NCBI GenBank assembly: GCA_017550385.1
Contig: JAFZPJ010000052.1
Location: 53,684-117,683, forward strand
Reading direction: 5' to 3'
DNA: 64,000 nucleotides
Source: Clostridiales bacterium
Lineage (GTDB): Bacteria; Bacillota; Clostridia; Saccharofermentanales; Saccharofermentanaceae
Positions 9,161-17,582 of the stretch are shown piece after piece. Under the pieces are notes generated by a model that was given only the letters and a program-made list of their open reading frames with translations, was not told the origin of the DNA and did no database searches. Position 1 is the first letter of the stretch. Each line of letters begins with the position of its first letter. Both the position numbers and the translations under genes were made by a program.

Positions 9161-10077
9161 GGATCTTTCTTGATCCAGGGTTTGGGAATGCGGTCGAAGT
9201 AGCCGTTGTTGTACAGGAATGCGTAGACGGAAGATCCGATGATTATCACGTATCCGATGATGCTGAGATAATCGGGGACCTCGCCGAGGAAGAGCATTCC
9301 AAGGATGGCCGCGAAGATGACCGTCGAATAATCGTAGACGGATATCTCTTTTGCAGGACAAGCCGCATATGCAGCGGTTATGGTGAACTGGCCCGTGCAT
9401 GCCGCGATGCCGGCACCGATACAGCACAGGAGCTGCGCTATGGTCACGGGCTGGTAGGTCGCGATGATGAAAGGTATGCAGGCGATGCATGAGAACGCCG
9501 AGAAGAAGGCGACGATAAGTGCTTTGCGCTCGCCGTTAAGACTGAGTTTCCTGAGGAACGTATAAGCGATGCCCGCAGTCGCCCCGCCGATGAATCCGAT
9601 GATGCCCGGGAATACGCCTTCGCTCGACATCCCTCCGAGAAGGAAGGTCGGCTTGATGACGAATACCGCACCGATGAGAGCGGTGATGATGGCGAGCCAC
9701 TGGTGGCCGTTCGCGATCTCCTTCAACACGAATATGGATGCGATTATCGCGAAGAAGGGTGAGAGCTTGTTCAGGATGAGCGCATCTGCGATGTTGATCT
9801 TCGAGATCGCATAGAAGTTGCAGATGATGCCCACGGTGCCGAACGCGGCGCGCAGGAACAGATACTTGAAGCTGCCCTTCTTCATATGGAACTTCTCGGG
9901 CGATCTGATCAGCATCGGGATGGTGATGATGCAGGCGACGACGTTCCTGAAGAAAGCCTTCATGAAGACCGGCATGTCTCCGGCGAGGTTGATAAAGAGC
10001 GCCATTACGGCGAATGCGAAGGCTGATATGAGAAGGTATATAATACCCTTTTTCCTAGGCGCCATATCCTTGAACAT
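9157..10077 (-). CDS. EamA/DMT superfamily transporter
   Basis: This 306-residue membrane protein has about ten hydrophobic segments in two repeated halves (EamA repeats), as in drug/metabolite exporters such as RhaT/YdcZ relatives. Substrate is unknown; export of an amino acid or aromatic compound is possible next to trp genes, but that is inference. Two starts are possible: ATG at 10077 with no ribosome binding site, only eight bases after a TAAAAT -10 box, which would make a leaderless mRNA; or ATG at 10065 with AAGGA very close. Its stop overlaps that of trpA on the other strand, with no separate terminator between them. Confidence 0.9.
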   Translation of the reverse strand: MFKDMAPRKKGIIYLLISAFAFAVMALFINLAGDMPVFMKAFFRNVVACIITIPMLIRSPEKFHMKKGSFKYLFLRAAFGTVGIICNFYAISKINIADALILNKLSPFFAIIASIFVLKEIANGHQWLAIITALIGAVFVIKPTFLLGGMSSEGVFPGIIGFIGGATAGIAYTFLRKLSLNGERKALIVAFFSAFSCIACIPFIIATYQPVTIAQLLCCIGAGIAACTGQFTITAAYAACPAKEISVYDYSTVIFAAILGMLFLGEVPDYLSIIGYVIIIGSSVYAFLYNNGYFDRIPKPWIKKDP

Positions 10078-10085
10078 GATGTTAG

Positions 10086-10114
10086 ATTTTATTATTAGGG
10101 CGCATAATCTTCAA
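10086..10114 (-). promoter_or_regulatory. Promoter of the DMT transporter gene
   Basis: On the minus strand TTGAAG (10114-10109) and TAAAAT (10091-10086) are 17 bases apart. The predicted start falls at or next to the ATG at 10077, suggesting a leaderless message. Confidence 0.55.
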
Positions 10115-10142
10115 GTGCGGCCAAATATCAGAAAACTGTGAT

Positions 10143-10171
10143 TTGACACTTGAGCCCGCCCCCAATACAAT
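10143..10171 (+). promoter_or_regulatory. Strong promoter for the oxidoreductase-queT operon
   Basis: TTGACA (10143-10148), 17 bases, TACAAT (10166-10171). This near-consensus promoter lies about 40 bases before the ribosome binding site of the next gene. Confidence 0.8.
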
Positions 10172-10208
10172 GGGTTGTGCTTATATTTTATATATAAGGG
10201 GGCGAAGT

Positions 10209-11168
10209 ATGTTCAACATAGGTATTATCGGATGCGGAACGATGTCTGCCAGGATGGCGGATGCACTTAAAGGTAATCCTGATATTTGTATCGCAGGTGT
10301 TGCATCCCGCGACAGGAACAAGGGTAAGAAATTCGCGAAGGCTCATTGTCCTGATGCCAAGGTCTATACCGGCTACGAGAAGCTCGCAGCGGCAAAGGAC
10401 ATCGACCTCATCTATATAGCTACTCCCAACACATGCCACTATGAGAATGCCATCACATGCATAAAGGAACACAAGAACGTTCTCATCGAGAAGCCGTTCG
10501 CCATGAGCAATGCGGAGACTGACAGCATCTTTACCGAAGCCAAGAACCGCGGCATCTTCGTCTGCGAAGGCATGTGGCCCAACTTCATGCCCCTCCACAA
10601 GAAGATCGGCGAGTGGATCGCTGACGGAAAGATCGGTGCGGTCAAGTATATCTCCGCCAATCTCGGTTATGACCTGACGGAAGTAAAAAGACTCTACGAT
10701 CCTGTACTGGGCGGCGGTGCATATCTTGATCTCGGCGTGTATACCACGAACCTAGCACTGTCCTTCATGGGCGACAACCTGAACGTAACGAGAGTGTTCG
10801 CCAGAAGGCTGTCCACAGGATGCGACAGGGATACGACTTATATCCTCGAGACTGAAGGCGGAGAGGCTATGGCCAACCTCTATGTCACCATGGATGCGAA
10901 TACCGATAAGAACGGTGCGGTAGTTGGCGAGAAGGGCAAGATAGTCATTACGAACATCAACAACTACAGACGCATCGAACTGCTTGACGGCAATGACGAG
11001 CTCATTGAAGCCGCAGATGCGGAAGGAGAGTTCTATGCAGGACTCGTATATGAGATGGAGGCCTGCAAGAAGGCTATAGAGAAGGGTCGCATACAGTGCC
11101 CTGAGATGCCCTGGCAGAGAACTTCTAAGATAGCTCAGATCAACGACACAGTTCGTTCGATGATGTAA
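10209..11168 (+). CDS. Gfo/Idh/MocA family oxidoreductase
   Basis: The protein has an N-terminal Rossmann fold (GIIGCGTMSARMA, residues 6-18) for NAD(P), the EKPFAMSNAE motif with the conserved Lys of the family, and a C-terminal alpha/beta domain with LDLGVY. Members oxidise or reduce sugars, inositols or related compounds; the substrate here is not evident. ATG at 10209 is chosen because GGGGGCGAAG precedes it and the Rossmann strand begins at once; an upstream in-frame ATG lies inside the promoter. The product is 319 residues. It leads an operon with queT, a methyltransferase and a CmpB-like protein. Confidence 0.93.
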   Translation: MFNIGIIGCGTMSARMADALKGNPDICIAGVASRDRNKGKKFAKAHCPDAKVYTGYEKLAAAKDIDLIYIATPNTCHYENAITCIKEHKNVLIEKPFAMSNAETDSIFTEAKNRGIFVCEGMWPNFMPLHKKIGEWIADGKIGAVKYISANLGYDLTEVKRLYDPVLGGGAYLDLGVYTTNLALSFMGDNLNVTRVFARRLSTGCDRDTTYILETEGGEAMANLYVTMDANTDKNGAVVGEKGKIVITNINNYRRIELLDGNDELIEAADAEGEFYAGLVYEMEACKKAIEKGRIQCPEMPWQRTSKIAQINDTVRSMM

Positions 11169-11192
11169 TAAAGAAATGGAGAAATACAGGAA

Positions 11193-11723
11193 ATGAGTGA
11201 GATCTCAGAATCAGCTAAGAACAAGCGCAGGATAAGGTTTATCGTCAACAACGGTATCATCGCAGCGCTCTACGTTGTGCTTACCCTGCCCTTTGCGCAG
11301 ATAGCATACGGCCCCATTCAGGTAAGACTTGCGGAAGTGCTTACGGTGCTCCCGATTTTCTCGCTGGGGACTATCCCGGGCGTAACTCTCGGATGCTTTT
11401 TGGCAAACCTCTTTAACCCGGGCAATCTGGGCCCCATCGATATCATCTTCGGAACACTCGCGACTCTCATCGCGGGATTCCTGTCATACTGGATCGGCAA
11501 GGTAAGCCCTTACCTCGGAATCATTCCGCCGGTTATTGCAAACGGACTTATCGTAGGCGGTTATCTGCCGTTCCTGCTTGCAGACGGATCAAGTGCGATC
11601 ACGGCTCAGGTCGTGCTCATCAGCATGCTCGAAGTAGCAGGTTCTGAGGCGGCGCTTCTCGTTATCCTCGGACTGCCTCTGATCGTGCTCATCAAGAAGA
11701 CCAAGATAAAGGACATGCTCTGA
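11193..11723 (+). CDS. queT: QueT-family ECF transporter S component
   Basis: This 176-residue protein with five to six hydrophobic segments matches the QueT/DUF988 family: PIQVRLAEVLTVLPIF followed by a Gly/Pro-rich loop and NLFNPGNLGPIDIIFGT. QueT proteins are the substrate-binding membrane subunits of ECF transporters for queuosine precursors; the energising EcfA/A'/T subunits are not in this window and are probably shared. I see no preQ1 riboswitch in the 24-base gap before it. The stop overlaps the next start in TGATG. Confidence 0.88.
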   Translation: MSEISESAKNKRRIRFIVNNGIIAALYVVLTLPFAQIAYGPIQVRLAEVLTVLPIFSLGTIPGVTLGCFLANLFNPGNLGPIDIIFGTLATLIAGFLSYWIGKVSPYLGIIPPVIANGLIVGGYLPFLLADGSSAITAQVVLISMLEVAGSEAALLVILGLPLIVLIKKTKIKDML

Positions 11724-12337
11724 TGCCGCAGTATTTCGAATCAGTACCTACAACGGCGAGCGACCGCAAGACCTTCAAGTACACGGGTCTTAACCGCAAC
11801 CTCATGTTCACCACGGATACGTCGGTGTTCTCGAGGAACGGCGTTGATTTCGGAACTGATCTGCTCATCGAAGAGTCCGTGAAGGACATCAAGGAGCGCG
11901 GAGTAAAGCCCATGCATATGCTCGACTTAGGATGCGGCGTGGGCATAGTCGGAGTTACGTTCAAGAGCTACTTTGCAAGATGTGAGGTCTACGGTACCGA
12001 CGTGAACACGCGTGCGGTGGCACTTGCCGAAGAGAATGCCGTAAACAACAACGCGGACTGCAAGTTCATATCAGGTGACGTGACATCATCTTTGCCTGAA
12101 GGCCTGCTCTTTGATACGATACTAACGAATCCTCCCGTCAGGGCAGGCAAGAAGACAGTGTTCCGGTTCTACGAAGAATCTTTCGAGAGGCTCGAGAAGG
12201 GCGGAAGCCTTTACGTGGTGCTCCAGCGCAAGCAGGGCGCACCTTCCACGAAAGCCAAGCTGACAGAACTCTTCGGCAACTGCACGAATGTTGCTACCGA
12301 CGGCGGATACCACATAATGAGAGCAGACAAGACATGA
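11723..12337 (+). CDS. Class I SAM-dependent methyltransferase, RsmC-like
   Basis: The 204-residue protein has the SAM-binding motif LDLGCGVGIVG, the acidic motif GTDVNTRAV, and a catalytic NPPVRAGK, which is the N-P-P-[FY/V] signature of amino-methylating rRNA guanine methyltransferases of the RsmC type. The C-terminal VVLQRKQGAPS also matches short single-domain RsmC-like proteins of Firmicutes (YbxB). A role in 16S rRNA m2G formation is likely but not proven. It overlaps queT by one base and the next gene by four (ATGA). Confidence 0.87.
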   Translation: MPQYFESVPTTASDRKTFKYTGLNRNLMFTTDTSVFSRNGVDFGTDLLIEESVKDIKERGVKPMHMLDLGCGVGIVGVTFKSYFARCEVYGTDVNTRAVALAEENAVNNNADCKFISGDVTSSLPEGLLFDTILTNPPVRAGKKTVFRFYEESFERLEKGGSLYVVLQRKQGAPSTKAKLTELFGNCTNVATDGGYHIMRADKT

Positions 12338-13332
12338 TATTGCCGTATCCTTTCCTCGAGTCCTATACGATGTTCTTCATCTACAGCTTTATCGGCTGGA
12401 TAGTGGAGGTCGTCTACTACGGCGTAACGGAAGGAAAGTTCATCAACAGAGGATTCCTCGCAGGTCCCCTGTGCCCCGTGTACGGTCTCGGATTCTATGC
12501 GGCAGTATGGCTGTTCAGACCATTTGTCGGCAACTTCTTCGTGATATTCTTCGGCATGGCTTCGGCAGCTACTCTGGTCGAACTAATAGCAGGCATCATC
12601 CTGTATCACACCTTCCACATGAGATGGTGGGATTACTCCGAATACAAGCTCAACTTCCGCGGCTACATCTGCCTCAGGTTCTTCATCTACTGGGGCATCG
12701 CGTGCTCCCTCGGAATCTATGTGCTTCATCCGGCAGTGCTCTGGCTGGTCGATCAGATCCCCTATATCGCGAAGATCGTCGTCCTCTCACTGTTCACGCT
12801 GCTCATGATCATCGACATCATCACCACGATTGGTACGATCATCGGCTTCAGGAAGAAGCTCGCCGCGTTTGCGAGAGTAACATCAGGCGTTAAGGTCGTG
12901 TCGGATAAGATCGGCGAGCAGATATACAGCGGCGTCGATACGGTCGTCACGGTATCAGAACCGACCAAGAAACACTACGACGAATACAGGAAACTGGTGC
13001 TCGAGAACAGGAAGGCGGAGCGCGAACTTGCCGCTACTCACAGGGCGGAGGAGAAGGCGTTTGCCGAGCAGTTTACCGCTGCTGAGATGGAGAGCATCAG
13101 GATAGCCAAGAAGGCTGCGGCAGGCGCCAGGGATAATTTCATACATTCGTTCAAGCATTCGGAGCAGCGTGTGCTCGCGATAGTATCGAACGTAAGCGAT
13201 CTTCCTGCTTCTGCATTGGGAAGGCTTAAGAAGCTCGTAAGATACAACGAGCCCGGCATCTATCCCGACGACCAGACTGACATCCCCGAACTCGATATCG
13301 AAACGGATCCGCTCGATACGACGGGTCTGTAA
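12334..13332 (+). CDS. Putative CmpB-type membrane protein (ABC-transporter type IV family)
   Basis: The N-terminal half (about residues 1-170) has five or six hydrophobic segments and the motif FIYSFIGWIVEVVYYG followed by NRGFLAGPLCPVYG, typical of the Clostridial family annotated as putative ABC-transporter type IV (CmpB). The C-terminal 160 residues are charged and probably helical and cytoplasmic, ending acidic (about residues 205-332). No ATPase partner is adjacent and the biochemical role of the family is unproven. It is coupled to the methyltransferase by ATGA. Confidence 0.82.
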   Translation: MILPYPFLESYTMFFIYSFIGWIVEVVYYGVTEGKFINRGFLAGPLCPVYGLGFYAAVWLFRPFVGNFFVIFFGMASAATLVELIAGIILYHTFHMRWWDYSEYKLNFRGYICLRFFIYWGIACSLGIYVLHPAVLWLVDQIPYIAKIVVLSLFTLLMIIDIITTIGTIIGFRKKLAAFARVTSGVKVVSDKIGEQIYSGVDTVVTVSEPTKKHYDEYRKLVLENRKAERELAATHRAEEKAFAEQFTAAEMESIRIAKKAAAGARDNFIHSFKHSEQRVLAIVSNVSDLPASALGRLKKLVRYNEPGIYPDDQTDIPELDIETDPLDTTGL

Positions 13333-13384
13333 TAAAGCACTCTCATCGGTTATAATATGCGCGAGTTTTTAAGGAGGCATTTAT

Positions 13385-14236
13385 ATGTCATCAGCATGTG
13401 ATTCGTGCCCGTCAAAGGACGGCTGCACATCCCAGGATACCTGTCCCACCGCAAACGGTGCTCCTGCCAAGGAGCCTCTTGCACAAGGGTCAAACATCAA
13501 GAAGGTAATAGGAATAGCCAGCGGTAAGGGCGGCGTAGGAAAGTCTTTCGTCACTTCTGCCCTTGCAGTATCTCTGGCACGCAAAGGCCTTAAGGTAGGC
13601 ATAATGGATGCGGACGTTACCGGTCCTTCTATCCCTCAGTCATTCGGACTTACGGAAAACCTTCAGGCAAATGCCGACGGTCTCATCATCCCTGCCGAGA
13701 CAAAGACCGGCATCAAGGCGGTCAGCGTCAATCTGCTCCTCGAGAACAAGGAAGCTCCGGTCATCTGGAGAGGTCCCGTTCTCAATTCACTGGTAAGACA
13801 GTTCTGGGGACAGACAGACTGGGGCACATTGGATGTCCTTCTCATCGACATGCCTCCGGGCACAGGAGACGTACCCCTTACGGTATTCCAGGCGATCCCG
13901 ATCGACGGCATCGTTCTCGTTGCAACGTCTCAGGATCTCGTATCCATGATCGTCAACAAGGCCCGCAACATGGCTTCCATGATGAACGTCAAGGTATTGG
14001 GACTCGTCGAGAACATGAGCTACATCAAGTGCCCTGACTGCGGCAAGGAGATAAGGCTCTACGGCGACGGATCAAATCTCGAGAAGTCTGCTTCCGAGAT
14101 CGGCGCATCTGTCCTTGACAGCATTCCGCTCGATCCCGAGGTTACCAAGCTCGTTGATTCGGGCAACACGGAGCAGACGGCAGAGGATATCCTCAAGGGC
14201 ACGACAGACATGTGCCTGAAGCTTACAGGTTCATGA
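13385..14236 (+). CDS. Mrp/NBP35-type Fe-S carrier ATPase
   Basis: This 283-residue P-loop protein is of the Mrp/ApbC family, which binds and transfers Fe-S clusters in the cytoplasm. The deviant Walker A GKGGVGKS lies at 47-54 and DMPPGTGD is present. The C-terminal CPDCGK is the conserved CxxC that bridges a cluster in the dimer. An N-terminal tail with four Cys (5, 8, 14, 20) resembles the ferredoxin-like tail of Nbp35. AAGGAGG precedes the ATG, and TATAAT at 13351-13356 may be its -10. Its stop overlaps the following lipoprotein start (ATGA). Confidence 0.94.
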   Translation: MSSACDSCPSKDGCTSQDTCPTANGAPAKEPLAQGSNIKKVIGIASGKGGVGKSFVTSALAVSLARKGLKVGIMDADVTGPSIPQSFGLTENLQANADGLIIPAETKTGIKAVSVNLLLENKEAPVIWRGPVLNSLVRQFWGQTDWGTLDVLLIDMPPGTGDVPLTVFQAIPIDGIVLVATSQDLVSMIVNKARNMASMMNVKVLGLVENMSYIKCPDCGKEIRLYGDGSNLEKSASEIGASVLDSIPLDPEVTKLVDSGNTEQTAEDILKGTTDMCLKLTGS

Positions 14237-14751
14237 GAAGAGCGTTAAGTCTTGTTCTGTCGACGATAGTAAGCGCAGCGCTGGTGTGCTCATGCACAGG
14301 TGCCGCCAAGGTGGAAGACTACCTCGGCGAATACGACTACGAAGCACCCGCCATCTGCATGGTCTATGAACCTGTCGAAGGCGAGTTCGACGAAGAGGGC
14401 AATGCCCTGTACGGAATTCAGTACCGCGAGGTGACCGATCTCGACGGACTCCTTAAGGTTCCGGACACGACGTTCCTTCTGTACTTTTACAACTCTCTCG
14501 ATTCTTCCGGCTGGGCGATAACCGCCGTGGTCGAAGATATAGCAGAAGCCGAAGAAGGCAAGCTTACCGTGATCGCGCTCGACCAGAGCCAGTACACGAA
14601 CCTTACTACGCAGTTCGGCATTAACGCAGTGCCGGATTTTGCCCTGGTAAGGAACTATGCCGAGATATCGGTCTTCGGAAGTGCGGATTACTATGAATGG
14701 GGCGCGGACGAAATAGTCATCTGGCTCGACGCTAACGGCTATCCGATATAG
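14233..14751 (+). CDS. Thioredoxin-fold-like lipoprotein lacking the CXXC motif
   Basis: ATG at 14233 overlaps the Mrp stop and gives 172 residues, starting with Arg-Arg and a hydrophobic stretch that ends at VCSC (about residues 17-20), a probable type II signal peptide. The mature part looks like a thioredoxin fold: a strand FLLYFYN, a helix, KLTVIALDQ, then FGINAVPDFALV, which matches the cis-Pro region of thioredoxins. Where CXXC should be there is SLDSSG, so a redox role is unlikely and a structural or binding role is more so. It sits between mrp and the ispF-like gene. The fold call is my reading of the pattern. Confidence 0.65.
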   Translation: MRRALSLVLSTIVSAALVCSCTGAAKVEDYLGEYDYEAPAICMVYEPVEGEFDEEGNALYGIQYREVTDLDGLLKVPDTTFLLYFYNSLDSSGWAITAVVEDIAEAEEGKLTVIALDQSQYTNLTTQFGINAVPDFALVRNYAEISVFGSADYYEWGADEIVIWLDANGYPI

Positions 14752-14762
14752 GAGGTGGATCA

Positions 14763-15257
14763 ATGAGTGAATATGCTTACATCAGCACGATAGGACAGGA
14801 CAGTCACGCATTTGTCGAAGAGACCGGCGAATGCACCATCAAACTGTGCGGCGTTGACATTCCTCATGACAGGGCGTTCAGAGCCAACAGCGACGGAGAC
14901 GTCGCACTCCATGCGATAACCAATGCAATATCGGGTTATACCGGTGTAAACATACTGGGCGGCGCAGCAGATAAGATCTGCCTCGAGCAGGGCATCAAGG
15001 ACAGTACGGTCTACCTTGCCGAAGCTCTCAAGTTTATGGAAGGAGCCAAGATCGTTCACTGCTCGATGACAATAGAATGCTTAAGACCGAAGCTCAAGGA
15101 GTTCATCTCTTCCATGAAGGAGAAGACCGGCGAGCTTCTCGGCATACCCGCATCTTCCGTGGGAATAACCGCAACGACCGGTGAAGGCCTCACGGGATTC
15201 GGCAAAGGCGAAGGCGTTCAGGTCTTCGTCATCCTTACCATTAAGAAGGAACTCTGA
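14763..15257 (+). CDS. ispF: IspF-like protein (2-C-methyl-D-erythritol 2,4-cyclodiphosphate synthase), divergent
   Basis: IspF cyclises CDP-ME 2-phosphate in the MEP isoprenoid pathway as a zinc-dependent trimer. This 164-residue protein keeps the metal ligands (D13 and H15 in GQDSHAF, H50 in DVALHA) and the C-terminal ATTGE with GFGKGEG. Several usual residues are changed: HSDGD is NSDGD (N42), the Asp four residues after the ligand His is N54, and the GDIG followed by FPDTD segment is replaced. Convergence with ispD supports an isoprenoid role, but a paralogue with altered function is possible. AGGAGGT precedes the start. Confidence 0.75.
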   Translation: MSEYAYISTIGQDSHAFVEETGECTIKLCGVDIPHDRAFRANSDGDVALHAITNAISGYTGVNILGGAADKICLEQGIKDSTVYLAEALKFMEGAKIVHCSMTIECLRPKLKEFISSMKEKTGELLGIPASSVGITATTGEGLTGFGKGEGVQVFVILTIKKEL

Positions 15258-16001
15258 TCAGTCCTCGAAAGGCTCCAGTTCGCCTCTGGACCTGATTATC
15301 TCGTAAGCGACTGCTATATCTTCGGGCGTCGTTATCTTGATGTTCGAATAACTTCCCTTAGCAAGAAATACTTCAATGCCGAGCTCTTCTGCGAGCGCGG
15401 TATCATCCGTTGCCGTGATGTTATTGGCAGCGGCATGCTCATAGCACTGAACGAGCTCTTTGTATCTGAATCCCTGCGGCGTCTGGACTGCATAGTAGTC
15501 CTCGCGGACGGGCGTTGATTCGACGATCACGTCGCCGCCTCTGACGTTCACCTTCTTGAGAGTATCCTTGACGGGAGTTGCGCTGCAGGATACCGCGTGA
15601 TCCGTAAGACCTTCGTAAACGGCATCGATATCTGCGGCGGTAACAAGGCATCTCGCACCGTCGTGGATGAGGACCGCATCCGTATCGTCCGCGCCTTCTA
15701 TGGCCTTGATGCCGTTATAGACCGACTCTGTCCTGGACGCGCCGCCGAGGGTATAGGTTATGTCCATGTCCGGGAAGGATTCTCCGCACATCTTCCTAAG
15801 CTTCGGAATCAGGTCTTCGGTCGACACCAGTATGATGTGCACCTTGAGTCCTTCGTGCATCTGCGCGAAAGAGGATATGGCGGTGAGCGTTCTTACGATA
15901 ACGGGGATACCGCCTATCGGCAGGATTATCTTTGGGATATCACCGCCCATGCGCGTTCCCGAACCTGCAGCAGGTATTACAAAGAAACAATCGGAACCCA
16001 T
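15258..16001 (-). CDS. ispD: 2-C-methyl-D-erythritol 4-phosphate cytidylyltransferase
   Basis: IspD couples CTP with MEP in the isoprenoid pathway. The 247-residue nucleotidyltransferase has the N-terminal loop AAGSGTRMGGDIPK (R17, K24), HDGARCLV in place of the usual HDAARP, and VKDT and TPQGFRY further on. It begins one base after the radA stop, with GGAGG inside the radA end, so radA-ispD form an operon. Its stop abuts that of the convergent ispF-like gene with no base between. Confidence 0.93.
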   Translation of the reverse strand: MGSDCFFVIPAAGSGTRMGGDIPKIILPIGGIPVIVRTLTAISSFAQMHEGLKVHIILVSTEDLIPKLRKMCGESFPDMDITYTLGGASRTESVYNGIKAIEGADDTDAVLIHDGARCLVTAADIDAVYEGLTDHAVSCSATPVKDTLKKVNVRGGDVIVESTPVREDYYAVQTPQGFRYKELVQCYEHAAANNITATDDTALAEELGIEVFLAKGSYSNIKITTPEDIAVAYEIIRSRGELEPFED

Positions 16002-16002
16002 A

Positions 16003-17436
16003 TTACTTTCCTCCCGTGAACAGCATGTCGAACGAATCCTTGATGTTGTCTATATAGAGCCTTGTTATGTTGTCGAATCCCGCACGGTCCGCGCCCGACA
16101 GATCGCTGATCTCCTTCTCGAGTCCGTTCTCGCATGAGCCGGGAAGGACGATCGTGGTGATGCCGAGCTTGACTGCTTCAAGGCAGCGCTTGAGGATCCT
16201 TGTGACAGGCCTTACTTCGCCGGAGAGGCCGACCTCGCCGATGATGAGCGTGTTGGGCTTGACCGGAACGTTCCTGGCAGAAGACACGATCGCTGCGCAG
16301 ATGGCAAGATCCGAAGCAGGATCGCTGACCTTGAGTCCGCCTATGATGTTGACGAAACAATCACAAGAAGACAGGTTAAGCTTCTGCACCTTATCGCACA
16401 CTGCAAGGAGCATCATGACCCTGTTCCTGTCGGGACCCGAAGTCATCCTCTGCGGGGTGGGGTATGCGCTCTCTGCGACCAGTGCCTGCACCTCGCATGT
16501 AAGTGCTTCGTTGCCTTCCAGGACAGACGTGAGCACTGAGCCTGGACTGTTGATCGGTCTTCCCGCTACGAGAAGCGCCTTGGAACTTGCGACGGGCTTC
16601 AATCCCTTGTCGCCCATCTCGAAGAAAGCGAGTTCGTTGCTCTTGCCGAACCTGTTCTTGGCAGATCTTAGTATCCTGTAGCCGCCGGTGCTGTCGCCTT
16701 CAAACGTGAGCACCGTATCGACCATGTGCTCGATCGTCTTGGGCCCTGCGATGGAACCTTCCTTGGTGATGTGTCCGACCATGATTATCGAGATGCCGTT
16801 GGTCTTGGCGATCCTTATGAGTCCTGCCGTGACCTCTCTGGTCTGCGTGACGCTTCCGGGCGTGCCCGTGATCTCTTCGGAGTACAGGGTCTGCATCGAA
16901 TCGATTATGCACAGTGCGGGCTTGTTCTTCTTGATCTCTTCTGCGATGACCTCGAACCTCGTCTCTCCGCAGATCAGTATGTCGCGGCTGATGCCGAGCC
17001 TGGAAGCGCGCATTCCTATCTGCGCGGGAGACTCTTCTCCCGATACATAGAGCACTTCTCCGTCGCCCTTGAAGCTGTCAGCCAGCTGCAGGAGGATCGT
17101 GGACTTACCGATGCCCGGTTCGCCTACGACGAGCGTCAGTGATCCTCTTGTTATGCCGCCGCCGAAGAGCTGGTCCAATACAGGAATGCCGGTGCTCTCC
17201 CTGACATAGTTCTCCTTGCCTGCATCCTTGAGGCGCAGGGTAACGGCCGAATCAGTCCAGGAGAAAGTATTTGCCTTGTATACGGGTGATTCTGACTTGG
17301 GGTTAGACGATGCCGGCTTCTCGTCGGGCGCTTCAACGAAGGTGTTGAACTGTCCGCACCCGGGGCATTTGCCCAGCCAGCCGGTGGATTCATAACCGCA
17401 TTCCTTGCAGTAAAATGTTGATTTTTTCTTTGCCAT
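16003..17436 (-). CDS. radA: DNA repair protein RadA (Sms)
   Basis: RadA is a DnaB-like/RecA-like branch-migration helicase in recombination and repair. The 477-residue protein has the N-terminal C4 zinc finger (C10, C13, C24, C27), Walker A GEPGIGKST (105-113), the family-specific KNRFG motif, and a C-terminal Lon-protease-like domain (GEVGLSGEVRPV). Length and order are standard. ispD follows at once. A minus-strand TATACT (17469-17464) may be its -10. Confidence 0.97.
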   Translation of the reverse strand: MAKKKSTFYCKECGYESTGWLGKCPGCGQFNTFVEAPDEKPASSNPKSESPVYKANTFSWTDSAVTLRLKDAGKENYVRESTGIPVLDQLFGGGITRGSLTLVVGEPGIGKSTILLQLADSFKGDGEVLYVSGEESPAQIGMRASRLGISRDILICGETRFEVIAEEIKKNKPALCIIDSMQTLYSEEITGTPGSVTQTREVTAGLIRIAKTNGISIIMVGHITKEGSIAGPKTIEHMVDTVLTFEGDSTGGYRILRSAKNRFGKSNELAFFEMGDKGLKPVASSKALLVAGRPINSPGSVLTSVLEGNEALTCEVQALVAESAYPTPQRMTSGPDRNRVMMLLAVCDKVQKLNLSSCDCFVNIIGGLKVSDPASDLAICAAIVSSARNVPVKPNTLIIGEVGLSGEVRPVTRILKRCLEAVKLGITTIVLPGSCENGLEKEISDLSGADRAGFDNITRLYIDNIKDSFDMLFTGGK

Positions 17437-17582
17437 ATCCTATTGCTCCGTCTTTTTAATGTAAGTATAGCAAATAGAACAGTTAAAGTAGTCCCATTTA
17501 TGGAACTGAAGCAGAAAGTGAGACTTTTGGGCTCCAATGGTTCTGTTATAATTACGGCAATACCATTAGAAAGCAAGATCGC

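Noticed and set aside
11169-11192. preQ1 riboswitch before queT
   Set aside because: The gap is only 24 bases and holds just a ribosome binding site; the operon promoter lies before the oxidoreductase gene with no aptamer-like sequence.
13340-13384. TATAAT at 13351 as a proven mrp promoter
   Set aside because: No acceptable -35 lies 15-19 bases upstream and the gene could be read from the preceding operon, so it is only mentioned in the gene entry.
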